DNA of 64,000 nucleotides from Pseudomonadales bacterium (GTDB lineage: Bacteria; Pseudomonadota; Gammaproteobacteria; Pseudomonadales; Azotimanducaceae). Shown piece by piece: positions 52,005-61,358 of this stretch. The translations under genes and the position numbers were made by a program. The stretch spans positions 767,545 through 831,544 of the forward strand of contig JAEPOO010000002.1 in the NCBI GenBank assembly GCA_017642855.1, in the 5' to 3' direction. The first letter of the stretch is position 1. Every line of letters begins with the position of its first letter. Under the pieces are notes generated by a model that worked only from the letters and a program-made list of their open reading frames with translations, did no database searches and was not told where the DNA came from.

Positions 52005-54485
52005 ATGTCAGATGGTTTAGGTAGTAATAAAACTCACGGCAAGACAAAGATTCCAGTGGCGATTGGCGCGGCCATTGGGGCAGTATCAGGCGCCGGAGCG
52101 CCAGCTTTAGCGGATGATGATCGACTTGAAGAGATTATCGTTAGCGCGCAGAAACGAGACACGAACCTGCAGGAAACACCGATCGCAATCACCGCGATCA
52201 CGGACGAGCAGATCACGCTCCAGAGATTCGATAATTTCAAGGATTATGCTGGACAGATTCCTGGTCTGGCTTTGGCTGAACGTCAGCCTGGTGCCAAGTC
52301 CGTCATTATGCGCGGTTGTGCAGCTCAAGGCTTGAGCTTCAGCGATTCTGCCACGACCTCGGTCTATTTGGACGAGCAACCCATTACCTATGCCGGGTTT
52401 AATCCGGATCCCAGGCTGGTCGACGTGGCGCGTATCGAGGCGCTATCAGGGCCTCAGGGCACCTTGTTCGGTGATGCGGCCCAGTGTGGAACACTGCGGA
52501 TTATCACCAACAAACCCGATACCTCTGCGACCGATGGCTGGATCGATCTCACAGCCTCATCGATATCTGATGGCGGTACCGGTTACGATGTCAGCGGCAT
52601 GGTCAATATCCCTTTGGCGGAAGAAAAAGCGGCACTCAGGTTGGTCGGCTTTTATGCTGACGAAGCAGGCTGGGTAGACAATATTCTCTCTCCCTCGCCA
52701 GGCCAGCAGACAGATAATGCGGCGTTCGTCGATGACGATGTGAACACTTCTGTTTGGTACGGTGGTCGGGTGGGGCTTCGAGTGCTTCCAGGGGATAACT
52801 GGACGGTGGATCTTACCGGTATCTATCAATACTACGAGTTAGACGGGTTTGCCGATGCCAGTTTGAACAAAAACTTTTACGCTGACACATCGATTTTCCC
52901 GACCTTTGATCATGATGAGCAGGCGCGATTCTCCGAAGATTACTGGGAAGACGAGTGGTATCAGTTTGCGATTACGGTGGAAGGTAATCTTGATTTTGGT
53001 GATGTTACTTTCTCTGCAAATTACTTTGATCGGGATACTGAATACTTCGCGGATGCGACCGCTTACCTGCAGTCGTTTCAGCAGCGCGGGGACTACTTCC
53101 GTTCTTTTAACACAGGTAACCCTTATTACGATGTTGGCGGTATTTACGACTTTGGTGGTGATCCGATTGCTAACGACTTTGACGGCAGGGATATCACAAC
53201 CTGGGCGGTCGAGGCTCGTTACGCAACGCCAACCGATGGCAGGTGGTCGGCGATCGTGGGTGGCTTCTACAGCCATGTCGAATTCGAAGAACTGTTCACC
53301 TCGAATGTTCAGAATCTGACGGGTTCCGGGGCCTTCTCCTACATTAATTATGCAGGTAACTATTTTTATAGTGTGCCTCTCAAAACGCAGTCCAATAACT
53401 GGTTCTCTGGTACGTATGATGCCGAGATCGATCAGTGGGCTATCTTTGGTGAGGTGAGCTTTAACTTGACAGAAAACTTCTCTTTATCTGCAGGCGGTCG
53501 CTTTTATGACGTAGAAAGAGATTGGAATGTGGTTCAGGGGTCGTTGATAGGACTCAATGGCGGCGCACCTGACTGTAGTGGCGTCGACTATTGTTATGCG
53601 CCAGGTTTCGTTGGCTCCTCAAACGAAGATGGTTTTGTTCCAAAAGTAACCGCAACTTACCGATGGGATAATCAGATGGTCTATGCGACCTACTCCGAAG
53701 GATTCCGTCGTGGTGGCGCTAACTCAGCACGACCTCAGTCAGTCTTCGGGACGCCTTCTTCCCAATTTCCGCCACCCGCGGGAACGTTGAATGCTTACGA
53801 TTCAGACGAACTGATCAACTATGAGGTCGGGGCGAAGACAGAGTGGTTCGACAATACGCTCCGACTGAATGTCACTGTTTACCAGATGACCTGGGAAGAT
53901 ATTCAGGTGCAGGCTGAAGACGGTGTAACAGAGCTGTTTTCTCTGGGCATTGTGAATTTCCCGGAAGCAGAAATTACAGGGGTCGAGGCCTGGTTGAGCT
54001 GGTTGCCAACTGAAAGTTTCAGTGTTGAGGCGACGCTTGGATATAACGATGGTGAGCTCTCGAAGAATGAGACGCTTTTCGAGGGTTTTGAGGGTGCCGT
54101 GGTCGTGCCTAAGGGCACGGAGCTGCCAATTCAACCCGATCTCAAAGCAAGTTTGAATGTCTCCTATTCATTCGAAAATACGATTTTCGGAGCCTATCCG
54201 TATGTGATGGCCAGATACTCGTATACAGGTGAGTCAATTAATCAGCTTGGTGATGTCGAGATTATCGAATTTCCGCAACCCCCGGTTGAGCAAGACGCCT
54301 GGAGTACATTGGACCTTCAGGTAGGGTTCGAAACGGAACAGTGGACGGTTATTCTCTACGTCGACAACGTCACAGATGAAGAAGCGGACCTGTTCTTCAA
54401 TAACCGGTTTGCCCAACAGCGCTTGTCCGTGAACCAGCCACGAACCTTCGGCGTGAACTTCCGTTACAATTTCGGTGATAACTAG
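52005..54485 (+). CDS. TonB-dependent outer-membrane receptor
   Basis: 826 residues. A signal-peptide-like region (KIPVAIGAAIGAVSGAGAPALA) precedes a TonB-box-like LEEIIVSAQKRD. Plug domain: ETPIAITAIT, VIMRGCAAQG, VARIEALSGPQGTLFGDAAQCGTLRIITN. A barrel follows with YATYSEGFRRGG and LSVNQPRTFGVNFRYNFGDN at the end. GGGGGCG precedes the ATG. Two Cys in the plug and AQCGT replacing the common SxxGG are unusual. The position beside the MTHFR-like and transaminase operon suggests, but does not show, uptake of the substrate degraded by that locus. Its stop overlaps the convergent MTHFR-like gene by 4 bp. Confidence 0.92.
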   Translation: MSDGLGSNKTHGKTKIPVAIGAAIGAVSGAGAPALADDDRLEEIIVSAQKRDTNLQETPIAITAITDEQITLQRFDNFKDYAGQIPGLALAERQPGAKSVIMRGCAAQGLSFSDSATTSVYLDEQPITYAGFNPDPRLVDVARIEALSGPQGTLFGDAAQCGTLRIITNKPDTSATDGWIDLTASSISDGGTGYDVSGMVNIPLAEEKAALRLVGFYADEAGWVDNILSPSPGQQTDNAAFVDDDVNTSVWYGGRVGLRVLPGDNWTVDLTGIYQYYELDGFADASLNKNFYADTSIFPTFDHDEQARFSEDYWEDEWYQFAITVEGNLDFGDVTFSANYFDRDTEYFADATAYLQSFQQRGDYFRSFNTGNPYYDVGGIYDFGGDPIANDFDGRDITTWAVEARYATPTDGRWSAIVGGFYSHVEFEELFTSNVQNLTGSGAFSYINYAGNYFYSVPLKTQSNNWFSGTYDAEIDQWAIFGEVSFNLTENFSLSAGGRFYDVERDWNVVQGSLIGLNGGAPDCSGVDYCYAPGFVGSSNEDGFVPKVTATYRWDNQMVYATYSEGFRRGGANSARPQSVFGTPSSQFPPPAGTLNAYDSDELINYEVGAKTEWFDNTLRLNVTVYQMTWEDIQVQAEDGVTELFSLGIVNFPEAEITGVEAWLSWLPTESFSVEATLGYNDGELSKNETLFEGFEGAVVVPKGTELPIQPDLKASLNVSYSFENTIFGAYPYVMARYSYTGESINQLGDVEIIEFPQPPVEQDAWSTLDLQVGFETEQWTVILYVDNVTDEEADLFFNNRFAQQRLSVNQPRTFGVNFRYNFGDN

Positions 54486-55309
54486 CGATTCGACAGGAAT
54501 TGCTGAATCACATCGACGATGTTTAAGGCATTTGCGGGCGTCTGGATACAGATGCCCGCGACGCCGGGGATTTCGCTAAAAGTTTCCATGGTTTCAAGTG
54601 CGATCCTGATGCCTTCCTTTTCGGGATCTTGAGCTGTCTCCAGTCGGCGTAAGACCGTCTCGGGAATGACGGCCCCCTGCACGTGCTTTTTCACCCACAT
54701 GGCTTGCTCAAGGCTCGTCAGAATCCCGATCGTAGCGATCACTGGTGCACGCCAGATGATTTTTGCCCTAACCAGGTGGGACATGTAGGCAGATAACATG
54801 TCGGGATTGAGGCACAGTTCAGTTTTAATGAAGGTTGCGCCGGCATTGGTTTTCTCAATGAGAGATGCAGGTTCCCAGGTGGCCATTGGCTTAAACACCC
54901 GGGCGATAGTGCCAGCGAGATACCTTTTTCTTTCTTCCTGACATATCTGATTTGTCAGGCTTAACATGTCTCTTGCACTGACAGTCCCTGGCGAAGCTGT
55001 ATTGCCCTTCATCAGCAAAAGGCTGTTGATACCCATTGATAGAGCAGCCTGAATGTCGATTTCGATTTCTCTCATACTTCGCCCGGCCGCGGTGATCTGC
55101 ATCACAGGGTCGATATTGGCATCGAGAAGCAATTTCGACACGGCCAAAGCAGTCAACCCGGTTGTGTCGGAGACATGTAATGCGTGAACGAGAGATTCAA
55201 GCGGCGCCACACAGTGACGCAGATCTTCTACACCTTGAATCCCGTTGAGCGGGAGTTCTGCGGTGATCGACAATTCTTCGCTACTGAGCGACTCGAGAAG
55301 ACGTTTCAT
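54482..55309 (-). CDS. Methylenetetrahydrofolate reductase-family protein (short, MetF-like)
   Basis: 275 residues, slightly shorter than MetF (about 290-300). The TIM-barrel pattern is kept: ITAELPLNGIQGVED, LVHALHVSDTTGLTALAVS, VMQITAAGRS, GINSLLLMKGNTASPGTV (resembles the GDxxxxG region), and FIKTELCLNPDMLSAYM. FAD and folate binding are plausible. With GcvT-type methyltransferases and PurU in the same locus it could oxidise or reduce C1-folates in demethylation rather than serve methionine synthesis. It is downstream of a transaminase by 10 bp. Confidence 0.82.
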   Translation of the reverse strand: MKRLLESLSSEELSITAELPLNGIQGVEDLRHCVAPLESLVHALHVSDTTGLTALAVSKLLLDANIDPVMQITAAGRSMREIEIDIQAALSMGINSLLLMKGNTASPGTVSARDMLSLTNQICQEERKRYLAGTIARVFKPMATWEPASLIEKTNAGATFIKTELCLNPDMLSAYMSHLVRAKIIWRAPVIATIGILTSLEQAMWVKKHVQGAVIPETVLRRLETAQDPEKEGIRIALETMETFSEIPGVAGICIQTPANALNIVDVIQQFLSNR

Positions 55310-55319
55310 CGCTGGATGA

Positions 55320-56681
55320 TCAGAGTACTTTTTCCGCGGTCAGATCCAGGCACTTGATCGCTCGGCTGATGAGCTCATCGATTTCCGCTTGAGTAATGCA
55401 AAGTGGTGGAGATATCACCATGGTGTCGTCACAAGCTCGCATGACTAAACCGTTTTCGATGCAGATGTCACGGCAGAGGGTGCCGACGTCACCCCGGTCT
55501 TCGAAAAAGGATCGTGTTTGTTTGTCTTTAACCAACTCAATGGCGCCGATTAATCCAACCATTCTGCTTTCACCCACCAGAGGATGTGACGCCAGCTCGT
55601 GCCACTTTTCCTGAAGGTAAGGCCCGGTATTTTCTGCAACATTGTCGACCATGCCTTCGTCGATAAGGATTGAAAGGTTGGCGACGGCGGCAGCAGCAGC
55701 TACGGGATGCCCGGAGTAGGTAAAGCCGTGATTGAACTCACCACCTTTGTCGACTAATCCATCGGCGACTCTATCGCTGATAATGACGGCACCTATCGGC
55801 AAGTAGCCTGAAGAGAGGCCTTTTGCGATTGGCATCAGATCAGGCGTGATTTCGTAGTAGTCGCTGCCGAACCATTTTCCAGTTCGACCGAATCCACAGA
55901 TAACCTCGTCTGCAACCAGCAGTATGTCGTACTTTTCGCAAATGGACTGGATGCGAGGCCAGTAAGTGGAAGGTGGAATGATGACACCGCCCGCGCCCTG
56001 AATAGGTTCGCCGATGAAGGCGGCAACATTTTCAGCACCAAGCTGCAGGATCTTTTCTTCCAATTCATCGGCAACTTTTGTGCCGAATTCCTCTGGAGAC
56101 AGATCACCTCCATCCTGATACCAATAAGGTTGGTTGATATGGACGATATCCGGAATCGGTAGTCCGCCTTGAGCGTGCATCGGTTTCATACCACCAAGAC
56201 TGGCCGCTGCAACGGTACTGCCGTGATAGGCATTGTGCCTGGAGATGATCGTTTTCCTGTTGGGCTGACCCTCTGACGCCCAATAATGGCGGACCATCCG
56301 GACGACAGTGTCATTTGACTCTGATCCGGATCCGGTAAAGAAAACATGATTCATGTGGGCTGGCGCCAGGGAAGTAATCATTCGTGCAAGTTCAACTGCA
56401 GGTGGGTTCGCCGACTTAAAGAAACTGTTGTAGTAGGGCAGCTCTCGCATTTGAGCGGTTACCGCCTCCACAATTTCATCGCGACCATAGCCGACGTTTA
56501 CACACCAGAGTCCCGCCATACCATCCAGATATTGTTTGCCTTCGCTATCCCAGAGGTAAACGCCATCTGCGCGCGTAATGATTCTGCTGCCTTCCTCTTT
56601 CAGCTTTTTGTAGTCAGTGAAAGGATGCAGATAATGTTTTCGGTCCAAGTCCTGAAGTTGTTCAGTCGTGTAGTTGTACAT
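55320..56681 (-). CDS. Class III aminotransferase (omega-transaminase type)
   Basis: 453 residues. PLP motifs: NVGYGRDEIVEAVTAQM, FTGSGSESNDTVVRMVRHYW, LLVADEVICGFGRTGKWFG and the Schiff-base Lys in MPIAKGLSSGYLPIGAVIISD. The N-terminus LDRKHYLHPFTDYKKLKEEGSRI is typical of the putrescine/beta-alanine/taurine-pyruvate transaminase group. It would deaminate an omega-amine. The gene is divergent from the gamma-glutamyl ligase gene at 56807, with a palindrome (56721-56741) between them. Confidence 0.92.
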   Translation of the reverse strand: MYNYTTEQLQDLDRKHYLHPFTDYKKLKEEGSRIITRADGVYLWDSEGKQYLDGMAGLWCVNVGYGRDEIVEAVTAQMRELPYYNSFFKSANPPAVELARMITSLAPAHMNHVFFTGSGSESNDTVVRMVRHYWASEGQPNRKTIISRHNAYHGSTVAAASLGGMKPMHAQGGLPIPDIVHINQPYWYQDGGDLSPEEFGTKVADELEEKILQLGAENVAAFIGEPIQGAGGVIIPPSTYWPRIQSICEKYDILLVADEVICGFGRTGKWFGSDYYEITPDLMPIAKGLSSGYLPIGAVIISDRVADGLVDKGGEFNHGFTYSGHPVAAAAAVANLSILIDEGMVDNVAENTGPYLQEKWHELASHPLVGESRMVGLIGAIELVKDKQTRSFFEDRGDVGTLCRDICIENGLVMRACDDTMVISPPLCITQAEIDELISRAIKCLDLTAEKVL

Positions 56682-56720
56682 ACCAAATCACCAATTCAAG
56701 AAAGAGAGATACGATAGTCA

Positions 56721-56741
56721 GATTGAACGACGCATTCAATC
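56721..56741. promoter_or_regulatory. Perfect inverted repeat GATTGAA-N7-TTCAATC in a divergent promoter
   Basis: Seven-base arms with a seven-base spacer lie midway between the transaminase start (56681) and the glutamine-synthetase-like start (56807). Symmetry, length and position are those of an operator for a dimeric regulator. The SnoaL-AraC protein at 62605 or the PuuR-like protein at 36532 is a candidate binder. Confidence 0.55.
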
Positions 56742-56806
56742 GGGTTGTTTACAAGGCTCGCCGCAAACTGGCAAAGTGACAATCTCTAAATTTTTTTGTA
56801 TCGAAT

Positions 56807-58135
56807 ATGTCTGGATTACCTGCCTGGCTGAATCACCAGGACATAAAATTTGTTGAATGTGTTGTCCCTGACTTGAACGGAACGGGAAAAGGGAAGGTCG
56901 TTCCCCTGAGTGATCTGACCGGAGGGGAGATAAGGATCGCGGAAGCGATTTTCGGCCAGGACGTGGTAGGCGCCTGGTGCGAGGATCATGATTTGGTGGA
57001 TGTCGCTGACGTCGATATGTTGTTGACGCCTGACCTGGAAACCCTGCGTGTCCAACCATGGAGTAATGGCATCGCCCAATGCCTTTGTGACTGCGGAACG
57101 CTAGATGGCGAATCACTGAGCATCGCGCCTCGAACCGTGCTGAGGGGACTGTTAGCGAAGTATGAAGCGCTTGGATTGAAGCCGATCGTCGCGCAGGAAG
57201 CGGAGTTCTATCTGGTAGCGCGAAATCCCAATCCTGACGCGCCTTTGCAGGCAGCAGCGGGTGTCTCAGGTCGTACGCCGCGTAGTCCGAGGTCATTCCA
57301 AGTTGAAGCCATGTCGGAATATGCCCCATTCATGGAGCGCCTCTATAGGTACTGTGAAGCGCAGCAGATCGAGCTGAAGGGTACTGTTCAAGAGATGGGT
57401 GAAGGACAGCTGGAGGTCAACTTTAATCATGGCGATGCGCTTTCAAAAGCAGACGAGATGTTTACCTTCAAACGTCTGGTAAGACAGGCCGCGCAGTCCG
57501 CGGGTTACCTGGGTACGTTTATGGCGAAACCGATGACGGGCTCGTCCGGCAGTGCCATGCATCTTCACCAAAGCCTCGTTGAACTGGAATCAGGACTCAA
57601 CATCTTTGCTGGAGAGGATTCAGCTTTCAGCAAAAGGTTCTATCACTACTTGGGTGGCCTGCAAAAATATACGCCGGCGGCAATGTCATTTCTGGCACCC
57701 AACGTGAATTCGTACCGCCGCTTCGAGAGCGCAGATTCATGTCCAACTAATGTACAGTGGGGCGTTGATAACCGAACCACAGGGTTTCGAGTGCCGAAGT
57801 CCGCTCCGCCCGGAACACGCGTTGAAAACAGGATTCCGGGTTCTGATAATAATCCTTATCTGGCGATAGCGGTCAGTCTTGCCTGTGGTTACCTGGGTTT
57901 GATGGAACAGCTTGAACCCAGCGATCCTGTTACGGAAAGTGCGTGGGATCTTGAGTACACGATTCCTCGTACGCTCCGGGAGTCACTGGACGCGCTGGAG
58001 AAGTGTGATCCGCTGATTGAATTGCTGGGAGAGCGCTTTATCGGCATCTACCTTGATATAAAGCGCCGTGAAATCGAATCATTCTCTGAGGTAGTGACTG
58101 CCTGGGAGCGCGAACATCTGCTGCTCACCGTGTGA
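56807..58135 (+). CDS. Glutamine-synthetase-family gamma-glutamylpolyamine/amine ligase (PuuA-like)
   Basis: 442 residues. GS beta-grasp domain to about residue 105 and catalytic domain with VAQEAEFYLV, VQEMGEGQLEVNFNHGD, TFMAKPMTGSSGSAMHLHQSL (ATP/metal) and NRTTGFRVP, PPGTRVENRIPGSDNNPYLAIA. The sequence SSGSAMHLHQSL and no adenylylation site place it with PuuA/GlnA3-like ligases that glutamylate amines, rather than with housekeeping GlnA. It starts the plus-strand operon of two FAD oxidoreductases and a GcvT-like protein. The closest precedent is the Puu pathway. Confidence 0.9.
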   Translation: MSGLPAWLNHQDIKFVECVVPDLNGTGKGKVVPLSDLTGGEIRIAEAIFGQDVVGAWCEDHDLVDVADVDMLLTPDLETLRVQPWSNGIAQCLCDCGTLDGESLSIAPRTVLRGLLAKYEALGLKPIVAQEAEFYLVARNPNPDAPLQAAAGVSGRTPRSPRSFQVEAMSEYAPFMERLYRYCEAQQIELKGTVQEMGEGQLEVNFNHGDALSKADEMFTFKRLVRQAAQSAGYLGTFMAKPMTGSSGSAMHLHQSLVELESGLNIFAGEDSAFSKRFYHYLGGLQKYTPAAMSFLAPNVNSYRRFESADSCPTNVQWGVDNRTTGFRVPKSAPPGTRVENRIPGSDNNPYLAIAVSLACGYLGLMEQLEPSDPVTESAWDLEYTIPRTLRESLDALEKCDPLIELLGERFIGIYLDIKRREIESFSEVVTAWEREHLLLTV

Positions 58136-58218
58136 TGGATTTTTGCGTGTAGGCTGAGAAGCCATGAGGCTACTGCCACAATAGTCTGCCTACCCTACTT
58201 CTTTTCCTGACGCAGGCT

Positions 58219-59742
58219 GTGAATCAATACGACTCGATTGTTGTCGGCGCCGGACATAATGGTCTGGTCTGTTCCAATTACCTGGCAAAACGCGGAAAAC
58301 GCGTTCTGCTGCTTGAGGCTGGAGAACGGTGCGGAGGGCTTGCGTCGACCTATGAATTTCACCCTGGCTTCAAAACCTCTGTTGCCCAGTATGCGACTCA
58401 TCTACCAAAGAGGATCATTAACGATCTAAAGCTGCGGGACTTTGGATACGCTTCCCATAAGCTCGATCTGGAAGCGCTCTCACCCGAGGGAGACTCTGTT
58501 TCGCTCCGTTCAGGTTCGCTCTTCGGCGCGTCTGCCGATGACATGGCGGCTTACCAGGACTACGACAGGTTGCTGGATAAGTTTGCTCAGATGTTCCAGC
58601 CGTTCTGGCAGAAAACGGTACCGCCGATAGGAAACAATTCCCTTTCAGAAATGTTGGCGTTCGCAGAGCTTGGATTAAAAATCCGACTTATGGGACGTGA
58701 GGATATGCAGGAGTTTTTCCGTGTTATCGCATTGCCGATGTACGATCTCCTCGATGAGTATGTATCTTCCCCGCTTGTGAAGTCGTTGTTGAGTTGGGAT
58801 GCCCTCATTGGCACGAAGCAGGCACCCAGGTCACCGAATAATTCGGTCTTACACTTGCTCTACAGGATGCAGGGCGACTCTGAAATCTGCGTTAATATTC
58901 AAAATCTTGTCGAGGCGCTGACACAATCTGCGGAGGCGAACGGTGTTGAAATCCGCACGGCGGCACCTGTCGAGAGTATCCAGATTAGTCAAGAAAGTGA
59001 GGCGCTTGCTGCAACTGGGGTAGTCCTGGAAAGCGGCGAGGCGATCTCGGCAGGACAGGTGATTTCATCCGCAGACCCTAAAACGACGTTCCTGAGTCTG
59101 GTTGGCTCGGAGTGGTTGGAAATAGAATTTACCAATCGTATTCAGCGAATACGCGACCGCGGTATGGTGTCTAAACTTCATCTGGCGCTGGATGGATTGC
59201 CAGCCTTTAATGGCCTCGACAGCCCTGATCGGCGCCTGCTTTTGGCGCCGGATGTGGAGACCATTGAATGTGCGTTTGACAATGCCAAGTACGGTGAGCT
59301 GCCTGAGCAACCTGTACTCGAAGTGACTACTCCGAGTCTGTCTTCATCTGATCTTGCGCCGGAGGGCAAACATGTCATGTCGATCAACGTCATGTACACG
59401 CCCTATGCGCTTAAAGAAGGTTGGAATGTATCTGCACGGGAAGCGCTTCAAGAGTCTGTCGTGAAAACCCTTGAGACTTACGCCCCGGCCATCCGCTCTC
59501 AAATCCTTGGCAGTGAATTGCTTACCCCGGCGGATTTGGAATCTCGCTTCCACGTTTCCGGTGGTCACTGGCATCACGGGGACTTTGCTCTGGATCAGCT
59601 CATCATGATGCGGCCGACCCATGGGGCGGCGCAATATAAGACGCCAATAGATGGGTTGCTGTTGTGTGGTGCTGGCACACATCCTGGCGGAGACCTCACG
59701 GGTTTACCTGGATTTAACGCAGCGCGAGAGGCTCTCTCATGA
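58219..59742 (+). CDS. FAD-dependent oxidoreductase, phytoene-desaturase/PYROXD2-like
   Basis: 507 residues starting at GTG. FAD motif SIVVGAGHNGLVCSNYLAKRGKRVLLLEAG, then the family's middle domain and a C-terminal FAD-binding motif LLLCGAGTHPGGDLTGLPGFNAAREAL. It differs from the paralogue that follows by an aspartate in GGDLTG. Its stop overlaps the next start (ATGA, 59739-59742), so both are translated together and may form a heteromer or act in sequence. Confidence 0.88.
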   Translation: MNQYDSIVVGAGHNGLVCSNYLAKRGKRVLLLEAGERCGGLASTYEFHPGFKTSVAQYATHLPKRIINDLKLRDFGYASHKLDLEALSPEGDSVSLRSGSLFGASADDMAAYQDYDRLLDKFAQMFQPFWQKTVPPIGNNSLSEMLAFAELGLKIRLMGREDMQEFFRVIALPMYDLLDEYVSSPLVKSLLSWDALIGTKQAPRSPNNSVLHLLYRMQGDSEICVNIQNLVEALTQSAEANGVEIRTAAPVESIQISQESEALAATGVVLESGEAISAGQVISSADPKTTFLSLVGSEWLEIEFTNRIQRIRDRGMVSKLHLALDGLPAFNGLDSPDRRLLLAPDVETIECAFDNAKYGELPEQPVLEVTTPSLSSSDLAPEGKHVMSINVMYTPYALKEGWNVSAREALQESVVKTLETYAPAIRSQILGSELLTPADLESRFHVSGGHWHHGDFALDQLIMMRPTHGAAQYKTPIDGLLLCGAGTHPGGDLTGLPGFNAAREALS

Positions 59743-61358
59743 ACCACTATGATGCGGTAATCATCGGTGCTGGACATAACGGATTGACTAACGCGGCGTA
59801 TCTGGCGAAAGCAGGGCTCGATGTGCTGGTTGTTGAAAAAAACGATTATATCGGTGGTGCAGCAGTCTCGCGGGAGTTACACGAAGGCTGGGTTTACTCG
59901 AGCTGTTCATACGTCTGCAGCATGATGAGACAGTCTCTTCACCGTGATCTTGACCTGAGCCGACATGGTCTGATGCTGGTTCCATATCTGGGTACGATTA
60001 ATTTTGCGGACAATGGCGATACCCTCTCGTCGTATCATAGCGAAGAAGCGGCCTACAATGAGCTTAAGCGTATATCCAGACATGATGCGGATGCGATGTT
60101 TCGGCTTCAGGCAGATCTGACGCGTTACTCCCAGGTGATTCGTAAAACGCTGCTCAGGACACCACCTGACCCTGCGAGCTTTAAACCGCGTGACATCCAT
60201 GAGCTGTTGTTTTTGGCGAAAGAGTTCTGGTCATTAGGGGAAAAAGAACTCTATGAGTACATCCGATTTTTCACCTTAAGCGCGGCAGATTTTCTCGATG
60301 AGTACTTCGAAACAGATATTGTAAAAACCTCCATGGCAGGTGCGGGCATTATCGGCACTGCGCTTGGAGTCTACTCTCCGGGTTCCTCCTACATTCTTCT
60401 TCACCATGTGATGGGGGACGTCGATGGAAGTATAGGCGCGTGGGGGCTTGCTCGAGGCGGCATGGGCGCAATCTCTGAAGCCATTGCCTCTGCACTGAAA
60501 TCCTACGGAGGTGAAATCCGAACCAATGCAGGTGTCGAAAGAGTCCTCGTGAAAGGCGGAAAAGCCACCGGCGTCGTGTTGGAAAACGGTGACATTATTT
60601 CGGCAGACATTGTCGTCTCAAACTTGGATGCGCGTCGCACTTTCACCAAGATTATGGAGAAGGACGATCTGCCGCCAGGTATCTACGAAAAAGCTCAGAA
60701 TTACAAAATCCGTGGCTCATCAGGAAAGGTCAATATTGCACTTTCCGGATTACCCAAGTTTACAAACGTACCTGACAACCCTTATGTGAACCGAGGCGGT
60801 CAGGCGTTTTCTGGTTCCATGGAAACCATGGAACGTGCCTATGACTGTTGGAAGCGGGGCACCTGGTCAGACGATCCGTTTATCGAAAGCGTTATTCCTT
60901 CTGCCTGGGATCCCACGGTAGCCCCGCCGGGTATGCATTGGATGTCTAACTTCATTCAGTATTGTCCGCCGGAACTGGCTGATGGCCCCTGGACACCAGA
61001 GAAGCGGGATCAGTTTGGGCAGACGGTAATCGATAAAATCGAACGCTATAGCCCCGGATTCAAGGACCTGATTGTCCATATGGAGGTTCGTACCCCTTGG
61101 GAAATCGAACAGGAAGTTGGTTTGACCGAAGGTAACATTTTTCAGGGTGAACTAACGATCGATCAGTTGCTGTTTAACAGACCTTTCCCAGGATTCGCGC
61201 AGTACCGCATGCCAATTAAGAACATGTACATGTGTGGATCTTCGACCCATCCTGGTGGTGGCGTATCGTCCGCCTGTGGCGCAAACGCGGCGCGAGAAAT
61301 TTTGATGGACCTGCGTCGGCCGAATACGGTTCCGCAAGATGATTGTTACGATGAATAG
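59739..61358 (+). CDS. FAD-dependent oxidoreductase, phytoene-desaturase/PYROXD2-like
   Basis: 539 residues. AVIIGAGHNGLTNAAYLAKAGLDVLVVEKN at the N-terminus, C-terminal motif MYMCGSSTHPGGGVSSACGANAARE. The hydrophobic substrate region differs from both other paralogues (YSSCSYVCSMMRQSL, WGLARGGMGAISEAI). Middle gene of the GS-FAD-FAD-GcvT operon; overlaps the GcvT-like gene. The substrate is unknown; the pairing with a C1 acceptor enzyme suggests oxidation of an N-methyl or methylene group whose carbon passes to tetrahydrofolate. Confidence 0.88.
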   Translation: MNHYDAVIIGAGHNGLTNAAYLAKAGLDVLVVEKNDYIGGAAVSRELHEGWVYSSCSYVCSMMRQSLHRDLDLSRHGLMLVPYLGTINFADNGDTLSSYHSEEAAYNELKRISRHDADAMFRLQADLTRYSQVIRKTLLRTPPDPASFKPRDIHELLFLAKEFWSLGEKELYEYIRFFTLSAADFLDEYFETDIVKTSMAGAGIIGTALGVYSPGSSYILLHHVMGDVDGSIGAWGLARGGMGAISEAIASALKSYGGEIRTNAGVERVLVKGGKATGVVLENGDIISADIVVSNLDARRTFTKIMEKDDLPPGIYEKAQNYKIRGSSGKVNIALSGLPKFTNVPDNPYVNRGGQAFSGSMETMERAYDCWKRGTWSDDPFIESVIPSAWDPTVAPPGMHWMSNFIQYCPPELADGPWTPEKRDQFGQTVIDKIERYSPGFKDLIVHMEVRTPWEIEQEVGLTEGNIFQGELTIDQLLFNRPFPGFAQYRMPIKNMYMCGSSTHPGGGVSSACGANAAREILMDLRRPNTVPQDDCYDE

